In this document: one piece after another, positions 52,418 to 61,989 of the stretch
Numbering within the stretch: the stretch's first letter is position 1
Layout: every line of letters starts with the position of its first letter
Source: Phaeodactylibacter xiamenensis
GTDB lineage: Bacteria; Bacteroidota; Bacteroidia; Chitinophagales; Saprospiraceae
DNA: 64,000 nt
Direction of reading: 5' to 3'
NCBI RefSeq assembly: GCF_000759025.1
Contig: NZ_JPOS01000090.1
Location: forward strand, 62,001 to 126,000
The notes under the pieces: model-generated
What the model was told of the DNA's origin: nothing
Databases searched by the model: none
Seen by the model: the letters and a program-made list of their open reading frames with translations, nothing else
Position numbers and translations under genes: made by a program

Positions 52418-53911
52418 TTATGCCATTTTTGCACTAAACCAGCGAGCGACCCGTTCGGTTTCATCGCCTGTAAAGTCTTTATGCTGATACTCGTTTGTCG
52501 TGGGGTTGTACGCATAGTCCTTCGCCCACTCCTCATGATGATTATGCACCGCCTCAATGGCATCAAGAATGGCATCCATCTCCGCATCGGTCATGACCGG
52601 GTGAATGGACATCCGTATCCAACCGGGTTTGTGGGTCAGCACACCCTGACTGATTTCATCGGTGATAGACTTGGAATACTGCTGATCCACATTGAGGAGG
52701 TAGTGCCCGTAGGTGCCGGCACAGGAGCAACCACCCCGGGTTTGTACCCCAAATTTATCATTGAGCAGCTTGACGCCCAGGTTATAGTGCAGCCCGTCAA
52801 TATAAAAGGAGACCACGCCGAGGCGGTCTCGCAGGTGAGGCGCGAGGATATGTAGGTTGGGTAGTTGATCCAGGCGTTTCCAAACCCGGTCGAGCAGCTC
52901 ATGCTCCCGGGCAAGGATGTTATCCACGCCCATTTCCTCTTTGAGCCGGACGCAATAGGCGACCTTGATGGTTTGCAGAAAAGGCGGTGTGCCGCCGTCT
53001 TCCCGCGCTTCAATTTCGTCGATATACTTATGCCCGCCCCAGGGGTTGGTCCAGTCTACCGTGCCGCCGCCGGGGTTGTCGGGCACCCGGTTGGTGTACA
53101 GCTTGGGATCAAAGACCAGGATACCCGTTGAGCCGGGCCCGCCCAGGAATTTATGGGGAGAGAAGTAGATGGCATCGAGGTGCTGCATTGGCTCCGCCGG
53201 CCGCATATTGATATCAATATAAGGTGCAGAACAGGCAAAATCCACAAAACACAGCCCACCCTGTTCGTGCATCAGCCCGGCAATCTCGTGGTAAGGCGTC
53301 TTCAGCCCTGTCACATTGGAACAGGATGTGATGGCCGCGATCTTTGTCTTCCGGTTTTGGTACTGCTGCAGCAGCGTTTTCAGGTGCTCCAGGTCCACCA
53401 AACCTTCCGGCGTAGGCCTGATGACCTCTACGTCCGCCAGCGTCTCCAGCCATGAGGTCTGATTGGAATGGTGCTCCATGTGAGTACAAAAGATGATCGC
53501 CCGTTCTTCCTCCGGCACCTCTACCCGGTCGCGGAACTTCTCATGCACCTTCAGCCCGAGGATACGCTGAAACTTATTGACCACTCCGGTCATACCAGAG
53601 TTGGAGGAAATCAGCACGTCCTTTGGCCTGGCCCCCACATGCGCCTTGATGATCTCCTTGGCTTTATGGTAAGCCATCGTCATGGAAGTCCCTGTGACGG
53701 AGGTTTCCGTATGCGTATTGGCTACGAACGGCCCAATTTCCTGCATCAGCCATTCTTCGATGGGCTTGTACAGGCGGCCGCTTGCCGTCCAGTCTGCATA
53801 GAGGATACGCCTGGGGCCATCGGGGGTATCGAAGACAAAGTCCTGCCCGATGACATTTTTGCGGTACGGCGCGAAGTAAGTTTCTAAAGAGGTAGTGGTT
53901 AGGGCTTCCAT
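52418..53911 (-). CDS. Class-V aminotransferase-fold PLP enzyme (SufS/selenocysteine-lyase-like)
   Basis: 497 residues, longer than typical SufS (about 410) with N- and C-terminal additions. Visible: YADWTASGRLYKPIEEW, VANTHTETSVTGTSMTMAYHKAKEII, SSNSGMTGVVNKFQRILG, CTHMEHHSNQTSWLE, PLP Lys in IYFSPHKFLGGPGSTGILVF, GGTVDWTNPW, and a Cys-rich loop TRGGCSCAGTYGHYLL at the site of the desulfurase nucleophile. Exact substrate is unknown; sulfur or selenium transfer is the family expectation. Operon with the IscS-like gene and 11 bases after glmM. Confidence 0.86.
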   Translation of the reverse strand: MEALTTTSLETYFAPYRKNVIGQDFVFDTPDGPRRILYADWTASGRLYKPIEEWLMQEIGPFVANTHTETSVTGTSMTMAYHKAKEIIKAHVGARPKDVLISSNSGMTGVVNKFQRILGLKVHEKFRDRVEVPEEERAIIFCTHMEHHSNQTSWLETLADVEVIRPTPEGLVDLEHLKTLLQQYQNRKTKIAAITSCSNVTGLKTPYHEIAGLMHEQGGLCFVDFACSAPYIDINMRPAEPMQHLDAIYFSPHKFLGGPGSTGILVFDPKLYTNRVPDNPGGGTVDWTNPWGGHKYIDEIEAREDGGTPPFLQTIKVAYCVRLKEEMGVDNILAREHELLDRVWKRLDQLPNLHILAPHLRDRLGVVSFYIDGLHYNLGVKLLNDKFGVQTRGGCSCAGTYGHYLLNVDQQYSKSITDEISQGVLTHKPGWIRMSIHPVMTDAEMDAILDAIEAVHNHHEEWAKDYAYNPTTNEYQHKDFTGDETERVARWFSAKMA

Positions 53912-53922
53912 AACTAAAGGTT

Positions 53923-55302
53923 TTATCCGATCAATTCGAGGGCAGCTGATTTCATACGGTCCGCAAAAGCCTGGGCAGCTTCCGGGCTTTGCCCTTCGGC
54001 ATAAACACGGATGATAGGCTCAGTATTCGACTTGCGCAAGTGTACCCATCCATCGGCAAAATCAATTTTCAGGCCATCGATCGTACTGTAATCTTCTGAC
54101 TTAAACCTGTTTTCCAGGTCCTTCAGCAGGCCGTCCACGTCAATCTGTGGCGTTAGCTCAATGCGGTCTTTGACCATATGGTATTCCGGGTAGCTGGCTT
54201 TTAGGGCGCTTGCCGTTTGGCCAGACTTTGCCAGGAGGGTCAGGAAGATCGCCACGCCGGCCATCGCATCCCGGCCGTAGTGCAGGCCCGGCACAATGAC
54301 CCCGCCGTTGCCTTCCCCACCGATAACGGCATTGCGGTTTTTCATTTCCGTGACCACATTCACTTCGCCCACTGCACTGGCAAAGTATTGCCCGCCGTGG
54401 CGCTCCGTGATGTCACGAAGGGCACGGGTGGAAGACAGGTTGGAAACGGTATTCCCCGGTTGCTGCTGCAGGATGTAATCCGCTACGGCTACCAGAGTAT
54501 ATTCTTCGCCAAACATGCTGCCATCTTCGCAGACAAAAGCAAGGCGGTCCACATCCGGGTCTACTGCGACCCCAAGGTCCGCCTTTAGTTCGACCACCTC
54601 CCGGCTCAGATCCTTGAGGTGCTTGGGCAGCGGCTCCGGGTTGTGTGCAAAGCGGCCGTTAGGCTTTTTGTTAAGCAACTCCACTTCGCAGCCCAGGGCT
54701 TTGAGCAATGGCGGCATTGCTACCGAGCCGGAACTATTGATGCAGTCGACCACCACCCTGTACTTTTTGCTTTTAACCAGCGCTGCGTCCACATAAGGCA
54801 AATCAAGGATTGCTTTTACGTGCCGCTTGATGTAGCGGTCATCGTGCAGGACTTTCCCAAGCTCTTCCACCCCGGCATATTCTATATCACCACTATCGAT
54901 GATTTCCAGCAAGGCTTCCCCATCTGCTTTTGAGATAAATTCGCCTTTGTCGTTGAGGAACTTGAGTGCATTCCATTCGCGTGGGTTGTGGCTGGCTGTA
55001 ATGACGATACCAGCCCCGGCTTCTTCCATCGTCACGGCCATTTCCACAGTGGGGGTGGTGGAAAGGCCCAGGTCGACCACATCAATGCCCATAGCACGCA
55101 GGGTAGCGCTGGCCAGTTCATTAACGATAGAGCCTGAGATACGCCCATCCCGGCCAATAACCACTTTAGGCTTTGCCCCTTTACTGAGCAGCCAATGCCC
55201 GAAGGCGGCTGTGGATTCCACTATATCCTGAGGGGTCAGGTTGTTGCCAGCTTTGCCGCCAATGGTGCCCCGGATTCCTGAGATTGATTTGATAAGTGCC
55301 AA
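53923..55302 (-). CDS. glmM: Phosphoglucosamine mutase-like alpha-D-phosphohexomutase
   Basis: 459 residues, read from a TTG start (LALIKSISGIRGTIGG); the in-frame ATG 17 codons upstream would add an unrelated leader. Interconverts glucosamine-6-P and glucosamine-1-P for cell-wall and LPS synthesis. Visible: phosphoserine loop VITASHNPREWNALK, metal loop VDPDVDRLAFV, sugar-binding GGEGNGGVIVPGLHYGRDA and phosphate loop SNTEPIIRVYAEG. Some Bacteroidota relatives are annotated phosphomannomutase; the IRGTIGG start favours GlmM. Confidence 0.88.
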   Translation of the reverse strand: MALIKSISGIRGTIGGKAGNNLTPQDIVESTAAFGHWLLSKGAKPKVVIGRDGRISGSIVNELASATLRAMGIDVVDLGLSTTPTVEMAVTMEEAGAGIVITASHNPREWNALKFLNDKGEFISKADGEALLEIIDSGDIEYAGVEELGKVLHDDRYIKRHVKAILDLPYVDAALVKSKKYRVVVDCINSSGSVAMPPLLKALGCEVELLNKKPNGRFAHNPEPLPKHLKDLSREVVELKADLGVAVDPDVDRLAFVCEDGSMFGEEYTLVAVADYILQQQPGNTVSNLSSTRALRDITERHGGQYFASAVGEVNVVTEMKNRNAVIGGEGNGGVIVPGLHYGRDAMAGVAIFLTLLAKSGQTASALKASYPEYHMVKDRIELTPQIDVDGLLKDLENRFKSEDYSTIDGLKIDFADGWVHLRKSNTEPIIRVYAEGQSPEAAQAFADRMKSAALELIG

Positions 55303-55461
55303 GAGATAGATGTAGTTTGATTTGCGGGTAAAAATAGAAAAATTAGCGTGCAAATCGCAGCGGTCATAAACGGCTTGACTCTGGAAAATTTGCGAAGTTT
55401 CGGTATAAACCTTATTTTACCAAACCCAATTCTTCATTCTGCTAACCAAAACCAAGATACT

Positions 55462-55593
55462 ATGGCACGTTCAAGAAGACAACAAAAAATTGCAACTAAG
55501 GACAAACGGGAAGGCAAGCGTATTCTGAATATTTTTCTGATTTCGACGCTGGCTTTATTAGCCCTGATGTACGTTATTTTCCAGACAGCTTAG
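55462..55593 (+). CDS. 43-residue basic single-pass membrane protein
   Basis: Reads MARSRRQQKIATKDKREGKR then a membrane helix ILNIFLISTLALLALMYVIF. Basic cytoplasmic N-terminus and one pass. Its 3' end overlaps the convergent membrane-protein gene by 20 bases. No family recognised, but the sequence composition is clearly protein-like. Confidence 0.6.
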   Translation: MARSRRQQKIATKDKREGKRILNIFLISTLALLALMYVIFQTA

Positions 55594-57064
55594 GTTTCAC
55601 TTCACAGCGGACCCATACTGCAGGTTGCAGGGGCGCATTCCAGCCTTTGTAGACTGTGGTATCGGTCTGCATGGTATCCAGTTGCGGCGGGAGCCAGCTC
55701 TGAGGCACCAGGATCACGGTTCCGGCCTGCTGCGCGCTGACTGCCTGCTGCAGGGAAGCGGCATTGCTCAAAACTGCCGTATTGGAATTTGCGGCATGGG
55801 CGTAGGCTGCTACTCCCGGGAAAGCCCCTTCTCCCCTGCCAACGATAAACTGATCTGCCGGCTTGGGGAAAGGCCCTTCCGGCTCTATGATTTCCTGTGC
55901 CCAGTTGCGCTGCACTTCCAGCAACGGGCTAAATTGGATCCAGAAGAAGGTGGTCAGCAGTACGCCGCTCATGATAGTCCCAAGGCGGGCATAAGAAGCA
56001 CGTGCGCCTACGAACCCCACCACCGCGACAAAACTCCACACCCAATACAGTCCACCCGTAGCCAGCCCGGCCTGAAAGCCCAGCCCGCGAAACTGCACAA
56101 AGCTTCCAATCATAAACAGGATCAGGAAACAAGCTGCAGCAACGAGGTGCAGCACCGCCCCCGCTTTGACCACCCCCCGGTGCGGGTAGCCTTTATGGAA
56201 GTAGTTCCGCATCTGCCGGGCGGCAACCATGGCCAGCAACGGCTGCAGCGCCAGACTATGCCCCAGCAAGGCGAAAATCAATGCCCCCATGTAGAGTACC
56301 GCTTGCTCATCCCGTTTGCCCAACCGTTGGCTATGCTCCACGATGCCGCCCATCACAAGCCCCAGAAAAGGGAGTATGCCTACGGCATTCACCCAAAGGA
56401 ATCTTCCTGTGCGGAAACCTATATAAAAGGTATCTCCCGTAGTATCCAGCCATTGCAAGGCATAAAGCCCGCCTGCCGTCAGCAGGCCCATTGCCCAGGG
56501 ATTGAGGCGAAGGAGCCGACGCCCATCCGCATGCACAAAATAAAGGAAGGCTCCTGTACCCAGCAGGAAGATCAGCGACTGCAAAGGCTGTACCCATATA
56601 GCCAGTGCAGCAAGGGCATAGAAACTCAACTGCCAGCTCAGCTGCGGCTGCTTTAGATAACGGATCATAGCCGCATACGCCAGCCACTGCAACATCATAG
56701 CCCAGATATCACTGGAAGCGACTTTGCCCAGATTTGCCATAAGCAAAGAAGAGGCAGCCAGCGCCAGCGTATTTAGTACAATCTCTGTACCCACCATGCG
56801 GCGGGCAAAGATATAGTAAGCGGTCAATCCAAGGATCACCGCTATAGCTCCGGAAAACCTGAGAAAGAAAGGGTCAAGTGTATCGCCCATCAGCAAAGCA
56901 GCCAGCTGCTCGTGAAAGGTGAAGCCTGCTGCATCATGCTGAATTTGCCAGGCCAGCATGGCTTCCACGCCATCCCAGATGGTGGTCATCCCATTGCCAA
57001 CCAGCAGGTTGACGACCAGCAAAAGTAAAGCGATAGCGTACAAATAAGAAGTCTTGGCTGTCAT
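55574..57064 (-). CDS. Polytopic membrane protein, glycosyltransferase-C-like
   Basis: 496 residues from MTAKTSYLYAIALLLLVVNLLVG. About ten hydrophobic segments, with an acidic loop near the first helix (TIWDGVEAMLAWQ) where PMT/ArnT-type glycosyltransferases keep a catalytic Asp, and LGKVASSDIWAMMLQWLAY further on. C-terminal soluble part of about 90 residues. It fits a divergent member of the GT-C membrane transferases (lipid-linked donors), but the acceptor is unknown and the assignment is tentative. The repeat element copy B lies just upstream. Confidence 0.7.
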   Translation of the reverse strand: MTAKTSYLYAIALLLLVVNLLVGNGMTTIWDGVEAMLAWQIQHDAAGFTFHEQLAALLMGDTLDPFFLRFSGAIAVILGLTAYYIFARRMVGTEIVLNTLALAASSLLMANLGKVASSDIWAMMLQWLAYAAMIRYLKQPQLSWQLSFYALAALAIWVQPLQSLIFLLGTGAFLYFVHADGRRLLRLNPWAMGLLTAGGLYALQWLDTTGDTFYIGFRTGRFLWVNAVGILPFLGLVMGGIVEHSQRLGKRDEQAVLYMGALIFALLGHSLALQPLLAMVAARQMRNYFHKGYPHRGVVKAGAVLHLVAAACFLILFMIGSFVQFRGLGFQAGLATGGLYWVWSFVAVVGFVGARASYARLGTIMSGVLLTTFFWIQFSPLLEVQRNWAQEIIEPEGPFPKPADQFIVGRGEGAFPGVAAYAHAANSNTAVLSNAASLQQAVSAQQAGTVILVPQSWLPPQLDTMQTDTTVYKGWNAPLQPAVWVRCEVKPKLSGK

Positions 57065-57132
57065 GTAGATGTGAGTTTGCAGGTGCAAAGAAAACCATCA
57101 TTTGCCAAACGCGGGAATGGATAACTGGTTTA

Positions 57133-57302
57133 GTATACATAACAAATTGCACTACTTGAATAGCCTGGCAGCATTCGTGGGGAAGCTGGAGCAGAGCGGG
57201 AAGCTCTACCCCAGCAGCTATCGCGCTTAAATACAGAGGGTTGCCCCCATGGTGTTGATAACCGGTGGTCACTTTCTGCTTTGTGCAATTTACGATACAC
57301 GC
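57133..57302. repeat. Dispersed inverted-repeat element, copy B
   Basis: About 170 bases with left end ACATAACAAATTGCAC (57137-57152) and right end GTGCAATTTACGATAC (57283-57298). Aligns with copy A from TTGCACTACTTGAATAGCC through AGCAGCTATCGC and again through CACTTTCTG; a block of about 27 bases (AAATACAGAGGG ... GGTGT) is present only here. The rest of 57065-57409 has no gene. Confidence 0.65.
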
Positions 57303-57409
57303 TGGTTTAAGTGTTGAATTGAATTTCTAGTTCCGGGTGGTTTCTTCACATCGTCTAAAATTCCATACTTTGTGGCCGACAGCCGCAGCCAGCGTCTAAA
57401 CAGCGAACG

Positions 57410-58051
57410 ATGACCAACTTATCCGTACTTATCGAAGCGCAATACCTGCCGCCTGTACAGTACTTTTCGGTACTGGCACAAGTGAAAACGGTTTATCTCG
57501 AAGCGCAGGAGCACTATCAAAAACGCAGCTACCGAAACCGGGCACATCTGGCTGGCGCTAACGGGCAGATGCTGCTTTCTGTCCCCCTCAAAAAGGGCAA
57601 GCACCAGCAGATGCCCATTCATCAGGTGAAGGTGGACTATAAAAAGCCCTGGTTTGGCGAACACTGGCACAGTATTAAATCTGCTTACGGGAAATCCCCG
57701 TTCTTCGAATTTTACGCCGAGCCCATAGAGGCCATCCTGCGCAGTAAACCAGATAAGCTCTTTGACCTCAACCGGGCGTTGCTTCTGCAGCTGCTCCGGA
57801 CGCTGCAGTTGGAGGTGGACATCCGGGAGACGGCCGATTACGGAGCCGTACCGGAAGGCACCCTCGACTTGCGCCAAGCCATCCACCCCAAACACCCAAA
57901 GCTGGATTTCGCCCCCCTGCCCTACCCGCAGGTATTTCAGGAACGGCATGGGTTTATCCCGAATTTGAGTATTTTAGACCTGCTTTTCTGTACCGGGCCT
58001 CAGGCGCCGCTGCTGCTAAAGCAATTTGCTGATCAAAACCCCATCGTGTGA
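57410..58051 (+). CDS. WbqC-like family protein
   Basis: 213 residues. The WbqC family occurs in polysaccharide and glycan-modification clusters and beside signal peptidase genes in Bacteroidota; biochemistry is largely unknown. Visible family features: IEAQYLPPVQYFSVL, EAQEHYQKRSYRNRAHLAGANG, LLSVPLKKGKHQQMPIHQVKVDYKKPWFGEHWHSIKSAYGKSPFFEFY. Ends on a GTGA overlap with the dynamin gene, so the two are coupled. Confidence 0.92.
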   Translation: MTNLSVLIEAQYLPPVQYFSVLAQVKTVYLEAQEHYQKRSYRNRAHLAGANGQMLLSVPLKKGKHQQMPIHQVKVDYKKPWFGEHWHSIKSAYGKSPFFEFYAEPIEAILRSKPDKLFDLNRALLLQLLRTLQLEVDIRETADYGAVPEGTLDLRQAIHPKHPKLDFAPLPYPQVFQERHGFIPNLSILDLLFCTGPQAPLLLKQFADQNPIV

Positions 58052-59802
58052 CACCACTGATCAATAAACATTTACAGGCCTACCGGGCACAGGTTGATGA
58101 AATTGTCAAAGACCTGCACGAACTGGCCATACGTATAGACAGCGAGGAGCTAACGCAGACCGTTAGTGACCTCCGAAGCCGCATTCACGAACCCTTTATG
58201 TTTGTGATAGTCGGGGAAGTGAAAGCCGGAAAAAGCAGTTTCATCAACGCCCTGCTCGATACCGGCAAGGAGGTAACCAAAGTCGCCCCTCAGCCGATGA
58301 CCGATACCATTCAGCAGATTCTCTACGGGGAGGAAGCCGAACAGGTGCAGATCAACCCTTACCTAAAGAAAATCCTGTTGCCCGTTGAGATCCTAAAGGA
58401 AATTGCCATCGTGGACACCCCGGGCACCAATACTATCGTGGAGCACCATCAGGAGATCACCGAGAGCTTTATCCCGGCTTCCGACCTGATCGTCTTCGTA
58501 TTTGAAGCCAAAAACCCCTACCGGCAGTCCGCCTGGCAGTTTTTTGACTACATCCACAGCGACTGGCGCAAGAAAATCATTTTTGTGCTGCAGCAAAAAG
58601 ACCTCATGCCTGCCGAAGACCTCGAAGTTAACCGCAACGGGGTCATGGAATATGCAAAAAAGCAGGGTATTAAAGACCCGGTCGTATTCACCGTTTCCGC
58701 CAAACAGGAGCAGGAAGGGCAAAAGGAAGAAAGTGGCTTTGCACCAGTACGTTCCTACATCAATCAGCACATCACCGGAGGCAGAGCGCCCATCCTAAAG
58801 CTCAACAACAACATCGACACCGCTGCGAATATCAACGACCGGATTTCGGCAGGGGTCGCCCTTCGTCAGAAACAGTATGAGGCCGACACTGAATTCCGCA
58901 ACGACATCCGGCAGACGTTGGTCAAGCAGGAAGCCAAAAGCCTGAAACAGGTAGACGTGCTGGTAGAGAATATGATTGCCGGTTACGAGCGCATCACCCG
59001 CAGCAAAAAACAGGAGCTGAGCGACGGGCTTTCGTTCTTCCCCTTACTCCGGCGATCGGTTGTATCCATTTTCAGCAAAAAAGCATCCCTGAAGGAATGG
59101 CTGGAAGACCTGGCCCGGGAGCTCGAAACCGACCTGAATAAAGAGCTCAAAGCGAAACTCAATGACGGCGTGGTGGATCTGGCCGACAGCATTCAGCAAA
59201 TGGCTAAGATGATCGACCTGAAAATCAGAAGCAGCGAGACCATCCTTCGGGATGACCATGAGCTGTTTAGCGATATCGCCGAGAAACGCAATAATGTCCT
59301 CCGGGAACTGCAGGAACAGTTTACCCGATTCGTGAGCCGGACAGAGAATTTCACAGACGAGAGCCTTTTCCCGGACAAAAGCTCCGTTTCACCAAGCCTG
59401 GCGGCAAGCAGTGGCCTGGCGGTAATTGGTATTGTGCTGGCGGCGGTGACGCAAGGGGCTGTTTTTGACATCACCGGGGGCATTCTCACCACAGTAGGCC
59501 TGATTTTCGCAGGCTTTACCACCTCCTCCAAACGCAAACAAGTACTGCGTGAATTCAGTAAGGAAATTGACAAGGGTGGCACCCGGCTGGAAGAGGAAGT
59601 CAGCACTAACCTCAAGACCTATATTACGAATCTGCGCAGCCGTATTGATGAGAACTTCGTCAAATTCGACCTTCTGCTGGAAAAGGAAGGGGAGCAGATT
59701 GAAAAACTCACCGCCCGAAGTACAAATATTACAGGCAGGCTGGAAGCCCTTCAGTCCTCCGTTGCAAGCGATTCGGCACCCCCGCAGATGGAAGAGGAAT
59801 AA
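58048..59802 (+). CDS. Bacterial dynamin-like GTPase
   Basis: 584 residues with GTG start overlapping the WbqC stop by 4 bases. GTPase: G1 VIVGEVKAGKSSFINALL, G2 region QPMTDTIQQI, G3 IVDTPGTNTIVEHHQ, G4-like VLQQKDLM. A long helical stalk follows, with two adjacent hydrophobic segments (SGLAVIGIVLAAVTQGAVF and GGILTTVGLIFAGFTT) forming a membrane-inserting paddle, then a returning helix (SKRKQVLREFSKEIDK). Bacterial dynamins remodel or protect membranes. Single gene, not a tandem pair. Confidence 0.9.
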   Translation: MTPLINKHLQAYRAQVDEIVKDLHELAIRIDSEELTQTVSDLRSRIHEPFMFVIVGEVKAGKSSFINALLDTGKEVTKVAPQPMTDTIQQILYGEEAEQVQINPYLKKILLPVEILKEIAIVDTPGTNTIVEHHQEITESFIPASDLIVFVFEAKNPYRQSAWQFFDYIHSDWRKKIIFVLQQKDLMPAEDLEVNRNGVMEYAKKQGIKDPVVFTVSAKQEQEGQKEESGFAPVRSYINQHITGGRAPILKLNNNIDTAANINDRISAGVALRQKQYEADTEFRNDIRQTLVKQEAKSLKQVDVLVENMIAGYERITRSKKQELSDGLSFFPLLRRSVVSIFSKKASLKEWLEDLARELETDLNKELKAKLNDGVVDLADSIQQMAKMIDLKIRSSETILRDDHELFSDIAEKRNNVLRELQEQFTRFVSRTENFTDESLFPDKSSVSPSLAASSGLAVIGIVLAAVTQGAVFDITGGILTTVGLIFAGFTTSSKRKQVLREFSKEIDKGGTRLEEEVSTNLKTYITNLRSRIDENFVKFDLLLEKEGEQIEKLTARSTNITGRLEALQSSVASDSAPPQMEEE

Positions 59803-59806
59803 AGCC

Positions 59807-60382
59807 CTACAGGAAATACTGCAGCTCCTGGTACACCAAGTCTACCGGCAGCCCCATAATATTGGCGTAAGTGCCTTCAATTTTGTTGATTTTGCAAAGC
59901 CCGATCCATTCCTGAATGGCGTAAGCTCCTGCCTTATCGTAAGGTTGATATTTGTCGATGTAAAAATCGATTTCCTCATCCGAAAGCTTATCAAAATGGA
60001 CGCGGGAGATGCCGGAGAAGACCCGCTCCTGTCTCTCATTCGCCAGACAAACCCCCGTAATGACGGTATGTTTACGCCCTGACAATTCCCGCAGGATACG
60101 CTGTGCATCGGAACGGTCTTTAGGCTTTTCGTAGATCACGCCATCAAGAATCACCACGGAATCGGCGCCCAGCAGCACCCCATTGCCTTGCAGCGCATGC
60201 ATTGATGCCCGGACCTTTTTCTGAGCCAGAAAGGGAGCGACTTCCTCTACCGGCATATCATCCGGATAATCTTCAGGCACATCCTGTGGCTTGATGGTAA
60301 ATTGAAAGCCCGCCTGCTCCAGCAGTTGGCGGCGGCGGGGAGATTTGGACACCAGAATGATCGGGAGTTCCAATGTTTGCAT
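59807..60382 (-). CDS. Maf-like nucleoside triphosphate pyrophosphatase
   Basis: 191 residues, typical. Hydrolyses non-canonical or dTTP/UTP nucleotides. Visible: LVSKSPRRRQLLEQAGF (substrate loop), LGADSVVILDG with metal Asp, and EKPKDRSDAQRILRELSGRKHTVITGVCL. The later YQPYDKAGAYAIQEWIG matches the dTTP/UTPase (YhdE) branch. Third gene of a minus group with UbiA and KdsC-like genes. Confidence 0.92.
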   Translation of the reverse strand: MQTLELPIILVSKSPRRRQLLEQAGFQFTIKPQDVPEDYPDDMPVEEVAPFLAQKKVRASMHALQGNGVLLGADSVVILDGVIYEKPKDRSDAQRILRELSGRKHTVITGVCLANERQERVFSGISRVHFDKLSDEEIDFYIDKYQPYDKAGAYAIQEWIGLCKINKIEGTYANIMGLPVDLVYQELQYFL

Positions 60383-60396
60383 AGGTCAGTTAAAAT

Positions 60397-61338
60397 TTAA
60401 GTTACAGCAAAAAACAGCAGCAAAATCAGCCCACTGAGCATGATCAGTTTGGCCATTGTGCTCACCCGGTGGTAATCGGAAGGTACCTTTGCCCGGAACA
60501 ACCAAAACAGACTCAGCCCAAGCGGGGCGATCAACGCTACAGTCACATATAGATGGCTTAAAAGCGTAAAAAGTTCGCCCTGATGCACCACCATCGCCAC
60601 AATCAAGGCCAGCAACCCCACGCCAATGGCTGCCGCCAGTCCTTTAGCGGTATTCATGCCCCATAGCACCGGTACAGTGCGGCATTGTGCACTCCGGTCT
60701 CCTTCCACGTCTTCCATATCCTTGATCAGCTCCCGGTACAGGTTGGACCCGAACGCAAAAACCAGGTACCACACCATGATCACGGCCAGCTGAGCGGCCA
60801 GCTTCGGATCGAAGGCAGCCAGCTCGGCAAACCCCTCACGCTCGGCAAACCAGACTACGCCAGGCACCCCTGCACAAAACAGCGAAACCAGCAGGTTGCC
60901 CCATAATGGCATCCTTTTGAGCTGGAAGGAATACCAAAACAACAGTCCCGCCCCTGCCGGATAAATGGCAACGAGCGGCATATTTTGTACGCTCAGCGCC
61001 AGGTAAAACGCCAGAAAAAAACCCAGCAAAATGGTGGAAAAATAAAGCCAATAGGCCGTTTGCTTCCGGATGTACCGCCCAAGCACTACTTTTTCGGGAC
61101 GGTTTTGCAGGTCAATGCGAAAATCGATAACGTCATTAATGATGTAGCCCGCTGAGGTGATCAGGAGGGTGTCGAGCACAAACAACCAGAATGTTTGAGG
61201 TGGCAGTGTTAGCCCAATGCCATACTGCTCAAATGCCGGTTGCAGTAGTGCTCCGTAAATCAGATATTGGGTTAACCCCACGATAAACAGGTTAGGCAGG
61301 CGGATCAGGCGCAGGAAGGCATAAAATACATTCATCAT
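60397..61338 (-). CDS. UbiA-family prenyltransferase (geranylgeranylglycerol-phosphate type in Bacteroidota)
   Basis: 313 residues, eight to nine membrane helices. First Asp-rich motif YIINDVIDFRIDLQNRPEK and second DMEDVEGDRSAQCRTVP, both needed for Mg-prenyl diphosphate binding. Bacteroidota annotations often call this protein geranylgeranylglycerol-phosphate geranylgeranyltransferase; the acceptor cannot be proven here. Begins immediately after the KdsC-like stop. Confidence 0.88.
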   Translation of the reverse strand: MMNVFYAFLRLIRLPNLFIVGLTQYLIYGALLQPAFEQYGIGLTLPPQTFWLFVLDTLLITSAGYIINDVIDFRIDLQNRPEKVVLGRYIRKQTAYWLYFSTILLGFFLAFYLALSVQNMPLVAIYPAGAGLLFWYSFQLKRMPLWGNLLVSLFCAGVPGVVWFAEREGFAELAAFDPKLAAQLAVIMVWYLVFAFGSNLYRELIKDMEDVEGDRSAQCRTVPVLWGMNTAKGLAAAIGVGLLALIVAMVVHQGELFTLLSHLYVTVALIAPLGLSLFWLFRAKVPSDYHRVSTMAKLIMLSGLILLLFFAVT

Positions 61339-61842
61339 TTACTCTTCTGGCCATTCCTGATTGAGGCGGAGGACTTTCTCGATCACATCACGTGCACAGC
61401 CAGCTCCTCCCTTCAGGGGGGAAATGTAGGTCGCTACTTCGAAAAGCTCCGGCTGAGCATCGATGGGGCAGGTAGGCACCCACACCCGCCGCATTACCGG
61501 CAGGTCGGGCAGGTCGTCTCCCATATACAGGATTTTTCGCTCATCCAGCCCGTATTTATCGATGTAGTCTTCGTATGCTGATAGTTTGTCGCTTATCCCG
61601 GTGTAAATATCCTTGATCCCCAGGCCTTCCAGCCGCAGGCGGACGCCTTCTGACCGCCCTCCGGTAATCACCGCCACGTTAAAGCCCTGCCGGACGGCTG
61701 TTTTGAGCGCGTAGCCGTCCCGGATGCTCATGCTGCGGAGGAGTTGCCCTTCTTCAGTGACCAGGACCTGACTGTTGGTTAGCACTCCATCGACATCGAA
61801 AATAAAGGTCTCAATGTCCTTGAATTGTTCCAGTTGATTCAT
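61339..61842 (-). CDS. HAD phosphatase, KdsC-like (KDO 8-P phosphatase)
   Basis: 167 residues from MNQLEQFKDIETFIFDVDGVLTNSQVLVT. HAD motif I FDVDGVLT, motif II VITGGRS, motif III with Lys in SDKLSAYEDY and motif IV YMGDDLPDLPVM: the C0-type small tetrameric phosphatase KdsC, acting in lipopolysaccharide KDO synthesis. A -7 box lies 23 bases upstream, which fixes this start over the longer open frame. Confidence 0.9.
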   Translation of the reverse strand: MNQLEQFKDIETFIFDVDGVLTNSQVLVTEEGQLLRSMSIRDGYALKTAVRQGFNVAVITGGRSEGVRLRLEGLGIKDIYTGISDKLSAYEDYIDKYGLDERKILYMGDDLPDLPVMRRVWVPTCPIDAQPELFEVATYISPLKGGAGCARDVIEKVLRLNQEWPEE

Positions 61843-61865
61843 TTTGGCTTTTCGATTTACTTCAA

Positions 61866-61873
61866 CAAATGTA
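61866..61873 (-). promoter_or_regulatory. Putative -7 box of the kdsC-like/UbiA/maf operon
   Basis: Minus-strand TACATTTG, exact TAnnTTTG, just upstream of the ATG at 61842. Confidence 0.5.
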
Positions 61874-61989
61874 CAGGAATAGGGTAAGAACTTGGCGAAT
61901 AAATGAGGAGGATTCAATATATTCCCATCCGCGGAATTTTCTCAACAAAGCAGGCCGGCGGTTATGGCCTGCTTCAAAATACAGTCAAC

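Noticed and set aside
55625-56656. 343-residue open frame antisense to the polytopic membrane protein
   Set aside because: Sense frame has consistent membrane helices; antisense text is low-complexity and polar with no motifs.
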